Shown in pieces: positions 51,504 through 60,327 of a DNA stretch of 64,000 nucleotides (positions are counted from its first letter, which is position 1; each line of letters begins with the position of its first letter). Location: positions 3,286,001 through 3,350,000 of the forward strand of contig NZ_CP042425.1 of assembly GCF_008254045.1 (NCBI RefSeq), in the 5' to 3' direction. Position numbers and translations under genes: made by a program. This DNA comes from Limnoglobus roseus. GTDB lineage: Bacteria; Planctomycetota; Planctomycetia; Gemmatales; Gemmataceae. Under the pieces are notes generated by a model. It saw only the letters and a program-made list of their open reading frames with translations, was not told the DNA's origin and made no database searches.

Positions 51504-51989
51504 ATGGCCTGCTCTCTCCCCACCGGCCCCGCCCGCCTCACCGCGGGCGGGGCCTTGGTGGTCGTGTTTCTCTCGCTGGTCGGTTGCAGCGACGGCGGCC
51601 CCAAGGTCGTCCCCGTCTCGGGCATCGTCACCATCGACGGCCAACCGCTGACCTACGGTCACATCCAGGTTCTGCCGACCGGCTGGCGACCGGCTTCCAG
51701 CCGCATCGGCTCCGACGGCCGCTTCATGCTGACCACGACCGTCTCCGGCGACGGCTGTGCCGTCGGCACCCACCCGGTTGCCATTCTCGCCGGCGAGTCG
51801 ATCAGCACCGAGGCGACAAAGTGGCACGCCCCCAAGAAGTACGCCGACAGTAAGACGTCCAACCTCACGGTGACCATCACCGGGCCGACGAACGACCTGA
51901 AGGTCGAGTTGACGTGGAGTGGCGGCAAGCCGTTCACGGAGAAGTTCGAGCGGGAGGGCGGTACCGAACTCCAGGGTCTCGGCAAGTAA
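51504..51989 (+). CDS. lipoprotein with carboxypeptidase-regulatory-like fold, 161 aa
   Basis: The N-terminus has a hydrophobic stretch (TAGGALVVVFLSLVGCSDGG) with lipobox LVGC at about 24-27. The body, VVPVSGIVTIDGQPLTYGHI and SSRIGSDGRFMLTTTVSGDG, is a beta-sandwich like those of carboxypeptidase regulatory domains, common next to DUF1559 genes in planctomycetes. Lipid anchoring to the outer or cytoplasmic membrane is inferred. Likely co-transcribed with the DUF1559 gene. Confidence 0.8.
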   Translation: MACSLPTGPARLTAGGALVVVFLSLVGCSDGGPKVVPVSGIVTIDGQPLTYGHIQVLPTGWRPASSRIGSDGRFMLTTTVSGDGCAVGTHPVAILAGESISTEATKWHAPKKYADSKTSNLTVTITGPTNDLKVELTWSGGKPFTEKFEREGGTELQGLGK

Positions 51990-52014
51990 GTCGTGCCGGG
52001 CGTGCGTAACGTCA

Positions 52015-52085
52015 CCGGGCCACGGGGTCAATCGCGGAGGTCGGTCGCTCCAGGACCGCCGCCCGAACTTGACCCCGTGGCCCGG
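52015..52085. repeat. 17-bp perfect inverted repeat, 37-base loop
   Basis: CCGGGCCACGGGGTCAA at 52015-52031 is repeated as its exact reverse complement at 52069-52085. It lies between the lipoprotein stop (51989) and rpsB (52227) and could end the upstream transcript or fold in the rpsB leader. No T-run follows. Confidence 0.6.
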
Positions 52086-52226
52086 CTCGTAAAATTCCTC
52101 GCACCTCCGTCTGGCAATTCCGCGAAGGCGGCATATATTCACACTCTTCCGCCCCAGAAACCGTGTTGGGGGCGTTTCGTTGTTTTAACAGGGGATGGGC
52201 GACCCTCATCCTGGGAGGTTGGTTTT

Positions 52227-53126
52227 GTGGCGTTAATCGACGTGAAAGAACTCCTCGACGCGGGCGTACACTACGGCCACCGCGCGAGCCGCTGGAATCC
52301 CAAGATGCGGCCGTACATCTACGGCAAGCGTAACCTCATTCACATCATCGACCTCCGGGAAACGGTTCGAGGCCTGCTTCGGTCTCACCGCTACCTGTCG
52401 CAGGTCGTGTCCAAGGGCCAACTCGTCCTCTTCGTGGGCACGAAGAGGCAGGGCAAAGACATCCTGGAACGCGAAGCCTCGCGGTGCGGCATGCCCTACG
52501 TCAGCGAACGCTGGCTCGGCGGCGCGCTCACGAACTTCAAGACGATCCGCTCGCGGTTGAACCGCCTCGAAGAACTCGAAGCCATGTGGCTGCCCGAAGG
52601 CGACAACGCCAAGCGGCACGACATGACCACGTACATCGCCGGCATGATGAACGAAGCCGGCAAGATGGACCTGAACAAGGCTCCTGACACGGCCCCGATC
52701 CGCCGCTACAGCAAGAAGATGATCTCGGCGATGAGCCGCGAGTTGCTCAAGATTCGCCGCAACCTCCTCGGCGTTCGCGAGATGAAGCGGGCACCCGAAG
52801 TGCTCGTGATCGTGGACCCGAAGAAGGAACACATCGCGGTGAAGGAAGCCCGCCGCATGGGCATCACCACGGTCGCCCTGATCGACACCGACAGCGACCC
52901 GGACCCCGTTGACCTGCCGATTCCGGGCAACGACGACTCGATCCGCTCGATCGAAGTCGTGCTGCAGAAGCTGGCGAACGCGGTCCTCGAGGGTCGGGCC
53001 GCCCTGCCGCCGGAACAGCAGGCGATGCTGCAAAAGCCGCGGATCATCCCGAAGCCGGAAGCCCCCGCGGCCCCGGTTGCCGACGAGAAGGCCGCCGACG
53101 CGCAACCCGCCGGCCAGACGGTCTAA
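52227..53126 (+). CDS. rpsB: 30S ribosomal protein S2
   Basis: GTG 52227 follows GGGAGG by eight bases. [20 protein letters not shown] and [20 protein letters not shown] are the invariant S2 start; AGVHYGHR is diagnostic. The central domain [20 protein letters not shown] and [20 protein letters not shown] follow. A C-terminal extension rich in Pro and Ala ([20 protein letters not shown]) is added to the usual length. S2 assembles into the 30S head; it is followed by tsf, the usual partner. Confidence 0.97.
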   Translation: MALIDVKELLDAGVHYGHRASRWNPKMRPYIYGKRNLIHIIDLRETVRGLLRSHRYLSQVVSKGQLVLFVGTKRQGKDILEREASRCGMPYVSERWLGGALTNFKTIRSRLNRLEELEAMWLPEGDNAKRHDMTTYIAGMMNEAGKMDLNKAPDTAPIRRYSKKMISAMSRELLKIRRNLLGVREMKRAPEVLVIVDPKKEHIAVKEARRMGITTVALIDTDSDPDPVDLPIPGNDDSIRSIEVVLQKLANAVLEGRAALPPEQQAMLQKPRIIPKPEAPAAPVADEKAADAQPAGQTV

Positions 53127-53135
53127 GTGGGGAGA

Positions 53136-53208
53136 GGGTATCGGGTCTAGGGCCTGGCAGAGGTCGAAGGCGAATGTCTTCTTCTGCCATACCCTGAACC
53201 CCTTACCC
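53136..53208. repeat. imperfect inverted repeat between rpsB and tsf
   Basis: A 26-base stretch from 53136 (GGGTATCGGGTCTAGGGCC..) and the complement of 53183-53208 match at about 19 of 26 positions, both ending in GGCAGA. The spacer contains GAAGG/CTTC elements. It may form a stem in the rpsB-tsf mRNA, or be a remnant of a dispersed repeat. Confidence 0.45.
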
Positions 53209-53254
53209 CATACCCGATCCACCAAAGACAAGCACAAGCGAACGAGAGAGAACA

Positions 53255-54103
53255 ATGAGCACGATTTCGGCCGCCGCGGTGAACGAGCTTCGCAAGAAGA
53301 CTGACCTGCCGATGATGGACTGTAAGAAGGCCCTCACGGCCGCCAACGGCGACATGGAAGCGGCCATCGAGATTCTCCGCAAGGAGTTCTCGAAGGCGAC
53401 GATCAAGCGAGAAGGCAACGAGACGGCCGAGGGCCGCATCGGCATCTTCGTCGACAACGCCGCGAAGGCCGGATCCATCGTCGAGTTCCGCTGCGAGTCG
53501 GCCCCGACGGCCAAGAACGATCGCGTGATCGAACTGATCGCAGACCTGGCGAAGACGGTCGCCACCGACAACCCGGCCGACGTGCCCGCCCTCATGGGCA
53601 GCAAGTTCGGCACGGCCACCGTGAAGGAACGGGTGGACGAAGTCGTCGGCGTGATCCGCGAGAAGATGGTCGTGCAGCGGTTCGCCCGCGACACCGGCCA
53701 CGTCTACGGCCAGTACATCCACCACGACGGCAGCGTCGGCGTTCTGCTCGTCTGCACGGGCGAGAAGGCCAGCGACGAAGTGATGCGGGACGCCTCGGCC
53801 CACATCGCCGCCCTCAACCCGCAGTTCGCCCTCACCAGCGAAGTCCCCGCGGACCTGCTGGCAAAGGAAAAGGAACTGGCGATGTCGCACATCCTGGCCG
53901 AGCCGAAGAACCAGGGCAAGCCGCAGAACATCATCGAGAAGATCGCCGAAGGCAAGACGAAGACCTGGCTGGCCGAGACGGTGCTGACCGAGCAACCGAT
54001 GGCCAACGCCGCGAAGTACCCGAACACGACCGTCGGCCAAGCCTTGCAAAAGGTCGGCCTGACCGTCGTGAAGTTCATCCGCTTCAAAGTCGGAGCGGTG
54101 TAA
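53255..54103 (+). CDS. tsf: elongation factor Ts
   Basis: The UBA-like start VNELRKKTDLPMMDCKKALT and ANGDMEAAIEILRKEFSKAT match EF-Ts, where TDLPMMDCKKAL is diagnostic. The core domain RFARDTGHVYGQYIHHDGSV and the C-terminal AKYPNTTVGQALQKVGLTV follow. EF-Ts recycles EF-Tu by releasing GDP. Ribosome site GAGAG precedes ATG. Position after rpsB is conserved in bacteria. Confidence 0.97.
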   Translation: MSTISAAAVNELRKKTDLPMMDCKKALTAANGDMEAAIEILRKEFSKATIKREGNETAEGRIGIFVDNAAKAGSIVEFRCESAPTAKNDRVIELIADLAKTVATDNPADVPALMGSKFGTATVKERVDEVVGVIREKMVVQRFARDTGHVYGQYIHHDGSVGVLLVCTGEKASDEVMRDASAHIAALNPQFALTSEVPADLLAKEKELAMSHILAEPKNQGKPQNIIEKIAEGKTKTWLAETVLTEQPMANAAKYPNTTVGQALQKVGLTVVKFIRFKVGAV

Positions 54104-54160
54104 TCACCCGACACACACCCGCCGGCCGTCCGGCGGTTCGTTTCATTCCTTGAGGTTTCA

Positions 54161-54442
54161 ATGCCGCATACCGAATCAGCCTGGAAGCGCCTCCGCCAAG
54201 CCGACAAGCGCCGCCGCCGTAACCGCGTCGTCGCGAAGCAACTCCGCGAGAAGCGGAAGGTTCTCACGGAGGCCCTGAAGGGCACCGACGAGGCCGCGAA
54301 GACGAAGGAAGTGAAGACGGTCCAACAAGCCCTCGACCGGGCCGCGTCGAAGGGGTACATCCACAAGAACAAGGCCGCCCGCCTGAAGTCGCGGCTGGCG
54401 AAGAAGCTGAAGGCTCCCGCCGCGGCCCCGGCCGCGAAGTAA
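54161..54442 (+). CDS. rpsT: 30S ribosomal protein S20
   Basis: ATG 54161 follows TTGAGG. MPHTESAWKRLRQADKRRRR and NRVVAKQLREKRKVLT (in place of the usual KSxxKRVRxxxK) with the three-helix pattern and C-terminal ALDRAASKGYIHKNKAARLK fit S20: the GxIHKNxAxRxKSRL motif is diagnostic. It binds 16S rRNA early in assembly. Its location after tsf is not typical of most bacteria, where rpsT stands alone. Confidence 0.92.
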   Translation: MPHTESAWKRLRQADKRRRRNRVVAKQLREKRKVLTEALKGTDEAAKTKEVKTVQQALDRAASKGYIHKNKAARLKSRLAKKLKAPAAAPAAK

Positions 54443-54540
54443 CGACGTTCGAGCGATTGCATTCAGCCTCCGCGAAGGCTTCCGTACCCCGGAAGTTCTT
54501 GCGGAGGCTGCGGCACGAATACCCTTCTCCCGGACTTGCC

Positions 54541-55827
54541 ATGCCCTCTTCCCCCTCCCGTGGCTGGCTCGTCGTCGCGGCCGGTATGGCCGTGAACCTC
54601 TGCCTTGGCATCCTCTACGCTTGGAGCGTCTGGAAGGCCAACCTCACGACGAAGGTGCCCGACCTCGTCGGTACGCCGATGCCGACGGACGGCCTCAACG
54701 CCGGGTGGACGTTCCTGTCTGACGCCGATGCGACGTGGGCGTATGCCGTGTGCGGGCTGACATTCGCGCTGTTCATGATCCCCGGCGGCCGACTGCAAGA
54801 CCGATACGGCCCGCGGATCGGCGTCACCCTCGGCGGGCTGTTCCTCGCGGCCGGGTGCGTCCTCGCGGGCGTGTTGCACAGCTACCTCGGCCTCATCGTT
54901 GGGTTCGGCATCCTCGGTGGCATCGGCATGGGCCTCGGCTATGCCGCCGCCACGCCGGCGGCCGTGAAGTGGTTCGGCCCGCACCGCCGCGGGTTGATCG
55001 TCGGCCTCGTCGTCGGCGGGTACGGCGGGGCGGCCATCTACATCGCCCCGCTCGCTACCGAGTTGATCGCCCGCTACGGCATCACCGGCAGCTTCGTCGC
55101 CCTCGGCCTATCGTTCGCCGTCGTCGTGGTCGTGGCCGGGCGGTTGCTCACACCGCCGCCGCCGGGGTTTGTCCCGGCCGGCCCGATGGTGGCGTCGGCC
55201 AATCCGGTCGCGGTGGTCAACTGGGCACCGCGGGAGATGCTGCGGACGTGGCAGTACTTCGCCCTCGTCGTGCTGATGTTCGGCGGGGCACAGTCGGGCC
55301 TCTTGCTAATCGCGAACGCCGTCCCTCTGCTGGCGAAGGCCGCGAAGGGGAACGAGTTCTTCGCTCAAAACGGGTGGTTACTTGCTGCGTTTGGCGGGAT
55401 CGTAAACGCCCTCGGTCGCGTGGGGACCGGGTCGTACTCCGACCGCATCGGCCGCACGAACGCCTACACGCTCAACGGCGTCGCGTCGGCCGCGTGCCTG
55501 TTCCTGATGCCGACGGTCATTGAATCGAACAACGTCGGCTTGTTGTTCCTCGTCGTCGGTATCGCGTACTGGCAGTACGGCGGCGGTCTGTCACTGATGC
55601 CGGCGATGACGGCCGACTTCTACGGCCCGAAGAACCTCGGTACAAACTACGGCCTCGTCTTCCTCGGCTGGGGCCTCGCGTTCCTCGTGCCTCTGACGGC
55701 CGGGTACATCAAGGGCTTCACCGGCAATGATGACGCCGCCCTCTACCTGTCCGGCGGCATCCTCACGGCGTGTGTGGTCCTCAGCCGCCTCGTTACCCGG
55801 CCCATCGTTGCGAAGGAATTGCCATGA
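54541..55827 (+). CDS. MFS transporter, OFA (oxalate/formate antiporter) family, 428 aa
   Basis: The start ATG 54541 begins MPSSPSRGWLVVAAGMAVNL. Twelve hydrophobic segments can be counted. Family-specific features: NLCLGILYAWSVWKANLTTK at the start, FMIPGGRLQDRYGPRIGVTL (MFS motif between helices 2 and 3) and GYAAATPAAVKWFGPHRRGL (helices 4-5). OFA members carry small carboxylates; the substrate cannot be inferred. The stop overlaps the next gene as ATGA. Confidence 0.85.
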   Translation: MPSSPSRGWLVVAAGMAVNLCLGILYAWSVWKANLTTKVPDLVGTPMPTDGLNAGWTFLSDADATWAYAVCGLTFALFMIPGGRLQDRYGPRIGVTLGGLFLAAGCVLAGVLHSYLGLIVGFGILGGIGMGLGYAAATPAAVKWFGPHRRGLIVGLVVGGYGGAAIYIAPLATELIARYGITGSFVALGLSFAVVVVVAGRLLTPPPPGFVPAGPMVASANPVAVVNWAPREMLRTWQYFALVVLMFGGAQSGLLLIANAVPLLAKAAKGNEFFAQNGWLLAAFGGIVNALGRVGTGSYSDRIGRTNAYTLNGVASAACLFLMPTVIESNNVGLLFLVVGIAYWQYGGGLSLMPAMTADFYGPKNLGTNYGLVFLGWGLAFLVPLTAGYIKGFTGNDDAALYLSGGILTACVVLSRLVTRPIVAKELP

Positions 55828-56522
55828 ACCCGACCGTACTGCTCGGTGTCCTGATGCTCGTCGGGGCCGACCCAGAGCCGGCGAAGCCGACCGCGCACAC
55901 GAAGCGAGAAGTCGCGGGCTGGACGGTCCAAGTGGACGACCGATTGCTGAGCGGCCCGGACGCGGATCTCGGCACGCGGGCGTTGAAGTTGATGGAAGGC
56001 CAACTGGAAATCGTCGCGCTGGTGGTGCCGGAAGATCGGCTGAAGAAACTGCGGGCCGTGCCGATCTGGCTCGACTGCACGCACGGCAAGTTGGTGCCGG
56101 CGCAATATCACCCGAGCGCCGGCTGGTTGAAGTCGCACGGCTACTCCGCGGAACTGGCCCGATGTGTTCACGTGCCGGACGCGAAGTATTTTGCGAGTGC
56201 CCACCACCAGCGGCAACAGCCGTGCGCGATGCTGCACGAGTTGGCCCACGCTTACCACGATCAGGTCCTCGGCTTCGACCACGCCGAGGTAAAGGCCGCG
56301 TGGGAGCGGTTCGTGTCGAGCGGTAAGTACAAGTCGGTGCTACACATGGACGGCGTGAAGCGGTCGCACTACGGCCTGACGAACGAGAAGGAGTTCTTCG
56401 CAGAGATGACGGAAAGCTACGTCGGCCGCAACGACTTCTTCCCGTTCAACGCCGCAGAACTGAAGCAGGAGGAGCCGGAGTTGTACAAGTTGATGGAAAA
56501 AATCTGGGGCCGGATGCCGTGA
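55824..56522 (+). CDS. putative zinc metallopeptidase, 232 aa
   Basis: ATG 55824 overlaps the transporter stop (ATGA). HELAH at 138-142 in AMLHELAHAYHDQVLGF is a HExxH zinc site. A Glu in KEFFAEMTESYVGRNDFFPF is a likely third ligand. The N-terminus MNPTVLLGVLMLVGADPEPA is a weak signal peptide. This layout resembles gluzincin-like secreted peptidases in planctomycetes. Substrate unknown. The coupling with a transporter is unusual. Confidence 0.75.
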   Translation: MNPTVLLGVLMLVGADPEPAKPTAHTKREVAGWTVQVDDRLLSGPDADLGTRALKLMEGQLEIVALVVPEDRLKKLRAVPIWLDCTHGKLVPAQYHPSAGWLKSHGYSAELARCVHVPDAKYFASAHHQRQQPCAMLHELAHAYHDQVLGFDHAEVKAAWERFVSSGKYKSVLHMDGVKRSHYGLTNEKEFFAEMTESYVGRNDFFPFNAAELKQEEPELYKLMEKIWGRMP

Positions 56523-56576
56523 CGGCCGGCTCGGTGGTTGACGGTGGGTGGCATCGGCGATAGGTTAGATTCACCT

Positions 56577-56649
56577 GGGGTCGTAGCTCAGTTGGTAGAG
56601 CGCCTGAATGGCATTCAGGAGGTCAGGGGTTCAACTCCCCTCGGCTCCA
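56577..56649 (+). tRNA. tRNA-Ala (anticodon GGC)
   Basis: A full 73-base cloverleaf: acceptor GGGGTCG/CGGCTCC with the G3-U70 wobble pair that identifies tRNA-Ala; D-arm GCTC..GAGC; anticodon stem CCTGA/TCAGG with loop ATGGCAT (GGC reads GCC); T-arm AGGGG/CCCCT with TTCAACT loop. CCA is not encoded. Confidence 0.97.
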
Positions 56650-56751
56650 CTCGGGTTCTTCGGTCGATCGCGCATTTCTCATTTCCCACCTTGTCCGCAG
56701 TTTGATACGATTTCCTTCCCACCCTCCTCCCGTTCCGCCGAGACGCTTGCA

Positions 56752-57666
56752 ATGCTCTCCCGCTTGGTCCTCGCCGTCGTTGCGATCGCGGCCGTCGTGC
56801 CGTTGTTGCCCGCCCAGACTCCCGAATTCACCCGCACCGAGGACGTGATCTACGGTCGCAAGTTCGGCCTCGCGATGACGCTGGACGTGTTCACCCCGAA
56901 GGGCAAGAAGAACGGCGCGGCCGTCATCATGGTCATCAGCGGCGGGTGGTACTCCGCCCACGAGGGGATCAACGTCGGCTTTTTCGCCGAGATGCTCAAA
57001 CGCGGTTACACCGTGTTCGCGGTCGTCCACGGCAGCCAGCCGAAGTTCACCATCCCCGAAGTCCTCGACGACATGCACCGGGCCACGCGGTTCGTCCGGT
57101 CCAACGCCAAGAAGTACGAGTTCGACCCGGACCGCATCGGCATCATGGGCGCGTCGGCGGGCGGCCACCTGTCGCTCATGCAGGGCACGGCGTTCAAGCC
57201 CGGCAACGAGAAGGCCAAGGACCCGCTGGAGCAGATCTCGTCGAAGGCCAACGCCGTCGGCTGTTTCTTCCCGCCGACCGACTTCCTGAACTACGGCAAG
57301 GAGGGCGAACTCGCCCTCGGCGACGGCGTGCTGAAGGGCTTCCGCGCCCCGTTCTACTTCATGGAAGCCGACCCCCGCGGCGGGTTCAAGGAGATCACCG
57401 ACGAGGCCAAGCGGAAGGAGATCGGCAAGGCGATTTCGCCCGCCTACCACGTGTCGAAGGACTCCGCCCCGTCGCTCATCATCCACGGTGACGCCGACAA
57501 ACTCGTGCCGATCCAGCAGGCGGAAGTCGTCATCGCGAAGTTCAAGGAGAAGAACGTGCCGTGCGAACTCGTCGTGAAGAAGGGCAAGGAACACGGCTGG
57601 CCGGGCATCGACAAGGACATCATCACGATCGCCGACTGGTTCGATAAGTATCTCCCCGCCAAATAA
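56752..57666 (+). CDS. secreted alpha/beta-hydrolase (esterase/lipase type), 304 aa
   Basis: The signal peptide MLSRLVLAVVAIAAVVPLLP is followed by an alpha/beta-hydrolase body. Seen: the oxyanion loop VISGGWYSAHEG, nucleophile Ser135 in GIMGASAGGHLSLM, acid Asp247/249 in IIHGDADKLVP and His281 in GKEHGWPGID. This catalytic layout fits the BD-FAE/esterase group acting on polysaccharide esters. ATG 56752 was chosen because the upstream frame overlaps the tRNA. Confidence 0.85.
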   Translation: MLSRLVLAVVAIAAVVPLLPAQTPEFTRTEDVIYGRKFGLAMTLDVFTPKGKKNGAAVIMVISGGWYSAHEGINVGFFAEMLKRGYTVFAVVHGSQPKFTIPEVLDDMHRATRFVRSNAKKYEFDPDRIGIMGASAGGHLSLMQGTAFKPGNEKAKDPLEQISSKANAVGCFFPPTDFLNYGKEGELALGDGVLKGFRAPFYFMEADPRGGFKEITDEAKRKEIGKAISPAYHVSKDSAPSLIIHGDADKLVPIQQAEVVIAKFKEKNVPCELVVKKGKEHGWPGIDKDIITIADWFDKYLPAK

Positions 57667-57694
57667 CCTTCCTCCTCAACAAGGACCCTCTCCC

Positions 57695-58987
57695 ATGCTC
57701 TCGCGTCGTTCGTTCCTCGCCGCCTCGGCGGCCGCCCCACTCGTGCTCTCGCACACGGCACGAGCCGCCGCCAACGAGCGGCTCACCCTCGGCTTCATCG
57801 GCGTCGGCACGATGGGCCGCGGGCACCTCGGCGGCTACTTGGGCCGTAAGGACGTGGAAGTCGTCGCCGTCTGCGACGTGGTGAAGGAGCGCCTCGACAG
57901 CGCCGCCGGCATGGTCGAGAAGAAGTACGCCGACCGCAAGAAGGCCGGCACCTGGAAGGGCGTGAAGTCCTTCCCCGACTTCCGCGAGTTGCTCGCCGAC
58001 AAGTCGATTGACGCGGTCGTGATCGCCACGCCGGACCACTGGCACGCGAACGCCGCCGTGCTGTCGGCGAGGGCCGGCAAGCACATCTACTGCGAGAAGC
58101 CGCTGACGCACAACATCGCCGAGGGCCGGTGGTTGGTCGAGGAAATCAAGAAGGCGAAGATCACGTTTCAGGTCGGCAGCCAACAGCGGAGCGAGTTCGC
58201 CAACCGCTTCCGGGCGGCCGTCGAGATGATCTGGAACGGCTGGATCGGCGACGTGAAGACCGTTCGCATCGGTGTCGCCGGCCCGAACCGGCCGTGCGAC
58301 CTGCCGACGCAGGAGATCCCCGTCGGCACCGACTGGGACTTTTGGCAAGGCCCGGCCCCGGAACGCGGCTACAACGAAATCCTCTGCCCGAAGGGCGTCC
58401 ACTCGGGCTTCCCGAAGTGGCGGGACTACCGCGAGTACGCCGGCGGATACGTGGCCGACATGGGCGCGCACCACTTCGACATCGCCCAGTGGGCACTGAA
58501 GATGGACGGCAGCGGCCCAGTGGAAGTGAACCCGCCGACCGATCCGAAGCAACTCAGCGGCCTGACGTTCACCTACGCCAACGGCGTGAAGATGATCCAC
58601 GGCGAGTTCGTGAAGAATAAAGAAGGCCGCGAACTGAAGGCCGACTGCGTCTTCGAGGGGACCGAGGGCACCATCCTCGTCGGCCGTGGGCAACTGGAAG
58701 TGATCTTCAACAGCGGCTCGAAGGCCCAGTACCCGGACGCGGCGAAGCGGGTGACGCCGTCGAGCGACCACAAGCAGAACTGGCTGGAAGCGATCAAGGC
58801 GGGCAAGGAACCGATCTGCCCGCCGGAGATCGGCCACCGCACGGCGACCGTCTGCCACCTCGGCAACCTCGGCTACCAACTCCGCCGCAAGTTGAAGTGG
58901 GACCCGGTGAAGGAGGAGTTCGCGAACGACGACGAGGCGAATAAACTCCGCAGCCGCGAACCGCGGGCGAAGTGGAAGGTGACGTAA
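57695..58987 (+). CDS. Tat-exported Gfo/Idh/MocA oxidoreductase, 430 aa
   Basis: The N-terminus MLSRRSFLAASAAAPLVLSH is a twin-arginine (RRSFLA) signal. The body matches Gfo/Idh/MocA: the Rossmann loop FIGVGTMGRGHLGGYL, DAVVIATPDHWHANAAVLSA, CEKPLTHNIAEGRWLVEEIK and the C-terminal VADMGAHHFDIAQWALKMDG. These oxidoreductases use NAD(P) and act on sugars or sugar alcohols. Tat export of a nucleotide-dependent enzyme is common in planctomycetes. It follows the esterase by 28 bases. Confidence 0.9.
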   Translation: MLSRRSFLAASAAAPLVLSHTARAAANERLTLGFIGVGTMGRGHLGGYLGRKDVEVVAVCDVVKERLDSAAGMVEKKYADRKKAGTWKGVKSFPDFRELLADKSIDAVVIATPDHWHANAAVLSARAGKHIYCEKPLTHNIAEGRWLVEEIKKAKITFQVGSQQRSEFANRFRAAVEMIWNGWIGDVKTVRIGVAGPNRPCDLPTQEIPVGTDWDFWQGPAPERGYNEILCPKGVHSGFPKWRDYREYAGGYVADMGAHHFDIAQWALKMDGSGPVEVNPPTDPKQLSGLTFTYANGVKMIHGEFVKNKEGRELKADCVFEGTEGTILVGRGQLEVIFNSGSKAQYPDAAKRVTPSSDHKQNWLEAIKAGKEPICPPEIGHRTATVCHLGNLGYQLRRKLKWDPVKEEFANDDEANKLRSREPRAKWKVT

Positions 58988-58995
58988 GCCTGTTC

Positions 58996-59070
58996 TTTGG
59001 AACCCAGAGCGGAAGCGACGGGGTAGTGAGGCCGCCTCACTACCCCGTCGCTTCCGCTCTGGGTTCCAAA
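58996..59070. repeat. 36-bp perfect inverted repeat with 3-base loop, terminator-like
   Basis: The arms are 58996-59031 (starting TTTGGAACCCAGAGCGGAAG) and 59035-59070, exactly complementary, with a CCG loop. It begins nine bases after the stop of the Gfo/Idh/MocA gene, so probably ends that transcript and folds very stably. A poly-T tract is absent. Confidence 0.75.
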
Positions 59071-59144
59071 AACGTCTTCAGAAATCGGGCCTGCCGCCCG
59101 TTCGCACGCAATAATGGGGTATCTCCACTCACGGAGGCACGCCC

Positions 59145-60227
59145 ATGACGAACGTCGTTCTCCTCGGCGCGGGCAAGATTGGCCGGATGATCGCCCGCTT
59201 CCTCGCCGACACCGGCGACTACCGTGTGCGAATCGCCGACGTGGACGCGGACACGCTCGCCCGCTTCCACCGGCCGAACGTCGAACCCGTCACCGTCGAT
59301 GCCGCGAACGCTGCGTCGCTGACCAAGGCGATGCACGGCTGCTCGCTCGTCATCTCGGCCCTCAGTTTCAGTCTCAACCCGCTGATCGCCGAGATCGCTC
59401 ACGACCTCGGCCTGAGTTACTTCGACCTGACCGAAGACGTGGAAACCACCCGCCGCGTGCGGGCCGTGGCAGCGCGGGCGAAGCCGGGGCAAATCTTCAT
59501 GCCGCAGTGCGGTCTCGCCCCGGGGTTCGTTTCGATCCTGACGAACCACGCCGCGAAGGGGTTCGACAAACTCGACACCGTTCACATGCGCGTCGGGGCG
59601 TTGCCGCAGTTCCCGACGAACGCGCTGAAGTACAACCTCACGTGGTCCACCGACGGCCTCATCAACGAGTACTGCAACCCGTGTGAGGCGATCCACAACG
59701 GCCGCCGTCTCGAACTGCTGCCGCTCGAAGGGCTGGAGCGGTTCGACCTCGACGGCGTCGAGTACGAAGCCTTCAACACCTCCGGCGGCCTCGGCACGCT
59801 CTGCGAAACCCTCGACGGCCAGGTTCGCGAACTGAACTACAAGACCGTCCGCTACCCCGGCCACCGCGACCTCGCGACGTTCTTGGTGAACGAACTCCGC
59901 CTGAGCGAACGCCGCGAACTGCTGAAGGATGTACTGGAACGGGCCGTGCCGATCACGTACCAGGACGTGGTCATCGTCTTCTGCACCGTGAAGGGCTGGC
60001 GGAAGGGCCGGTACGTTCAGCACAGCGAGGCGAAGAAGGTGTACCCGCGGACGTTCGACGGCGAAATCTGGAGTGCCATCCAGGTGACGACGGCCGCCGC
60101 GATCTGCGCGGCCGTAGACCTGCACGTCGCCGACCGACTGCCATCGCAGGGCTTCGTGAAGCAGGAAGACGTAGACTACGCCGAGTTCATGGCGAACCGC
60201 TTCGGAAAGCACTATTGCTCGATGTGA
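59145..60227 (+). CDS. saccharopine dehydrogenase-like oxidoreductase, 360 aa
   Basis: Residues 1-15 show NVVLLGAGKIGRMIARFLAD, a Rossmann nucleotide loop (GAGKIG). The substrate region includes YFDLTEDVETTRRVRAVAAR, FMPQCGLAPGFVSILTNHAA and YNTSGGLG-like FNTSGGLGTLCE. This matches the saccharopine dehydrogenase/lysine-ketoglutarate reductase family of lysine catabolism. An aldehyde dehydrogenase resembling the next step's enzyme lies at 62232, with foreign DNA between. No signal peptide; cytoplasmic. Confidence 0.8.
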   Translation: MTNVVLLGAGKIGRMIARFLADTGDYRVRIADVDADTLARFHRPNVEPVTVDAANAASLTKAMHGCSLVISALSFSLNPLIAEIAHDLGLSYFDLTEDVETTRRVRAVAARAKPGQIFMPQCGLAPGFVSILTNHAAKGFDKLDTVHMRVGALPQFPTNALKYNLTWSTDGLINEYCNPCEAIHNGRRLELLPLEGLERFDLDGVEYEAFNTSGGLGTLCETLDGQVRELNYKTVRYPGHRDLATFLVNELRLSERRELLKDVLERAVPITYQDVVIVFCTVKGWRKGRYVQHSEAKKVYPRTFDGEIWSAIQVTTAAAICAAVDLHVADRLPSQGFVKQEDVDYAEFMANRFGKHYCSM

Positions 60228-60327
60228 AAAAAATACTTCTCGGTTTGGCCTTCTAGTGACAGGCGAACTTTTTATGGATTCACGTGTCCACTTGTGGCAG
60301 ATTGATTCACTGGCCTAGAGCGAAGCT

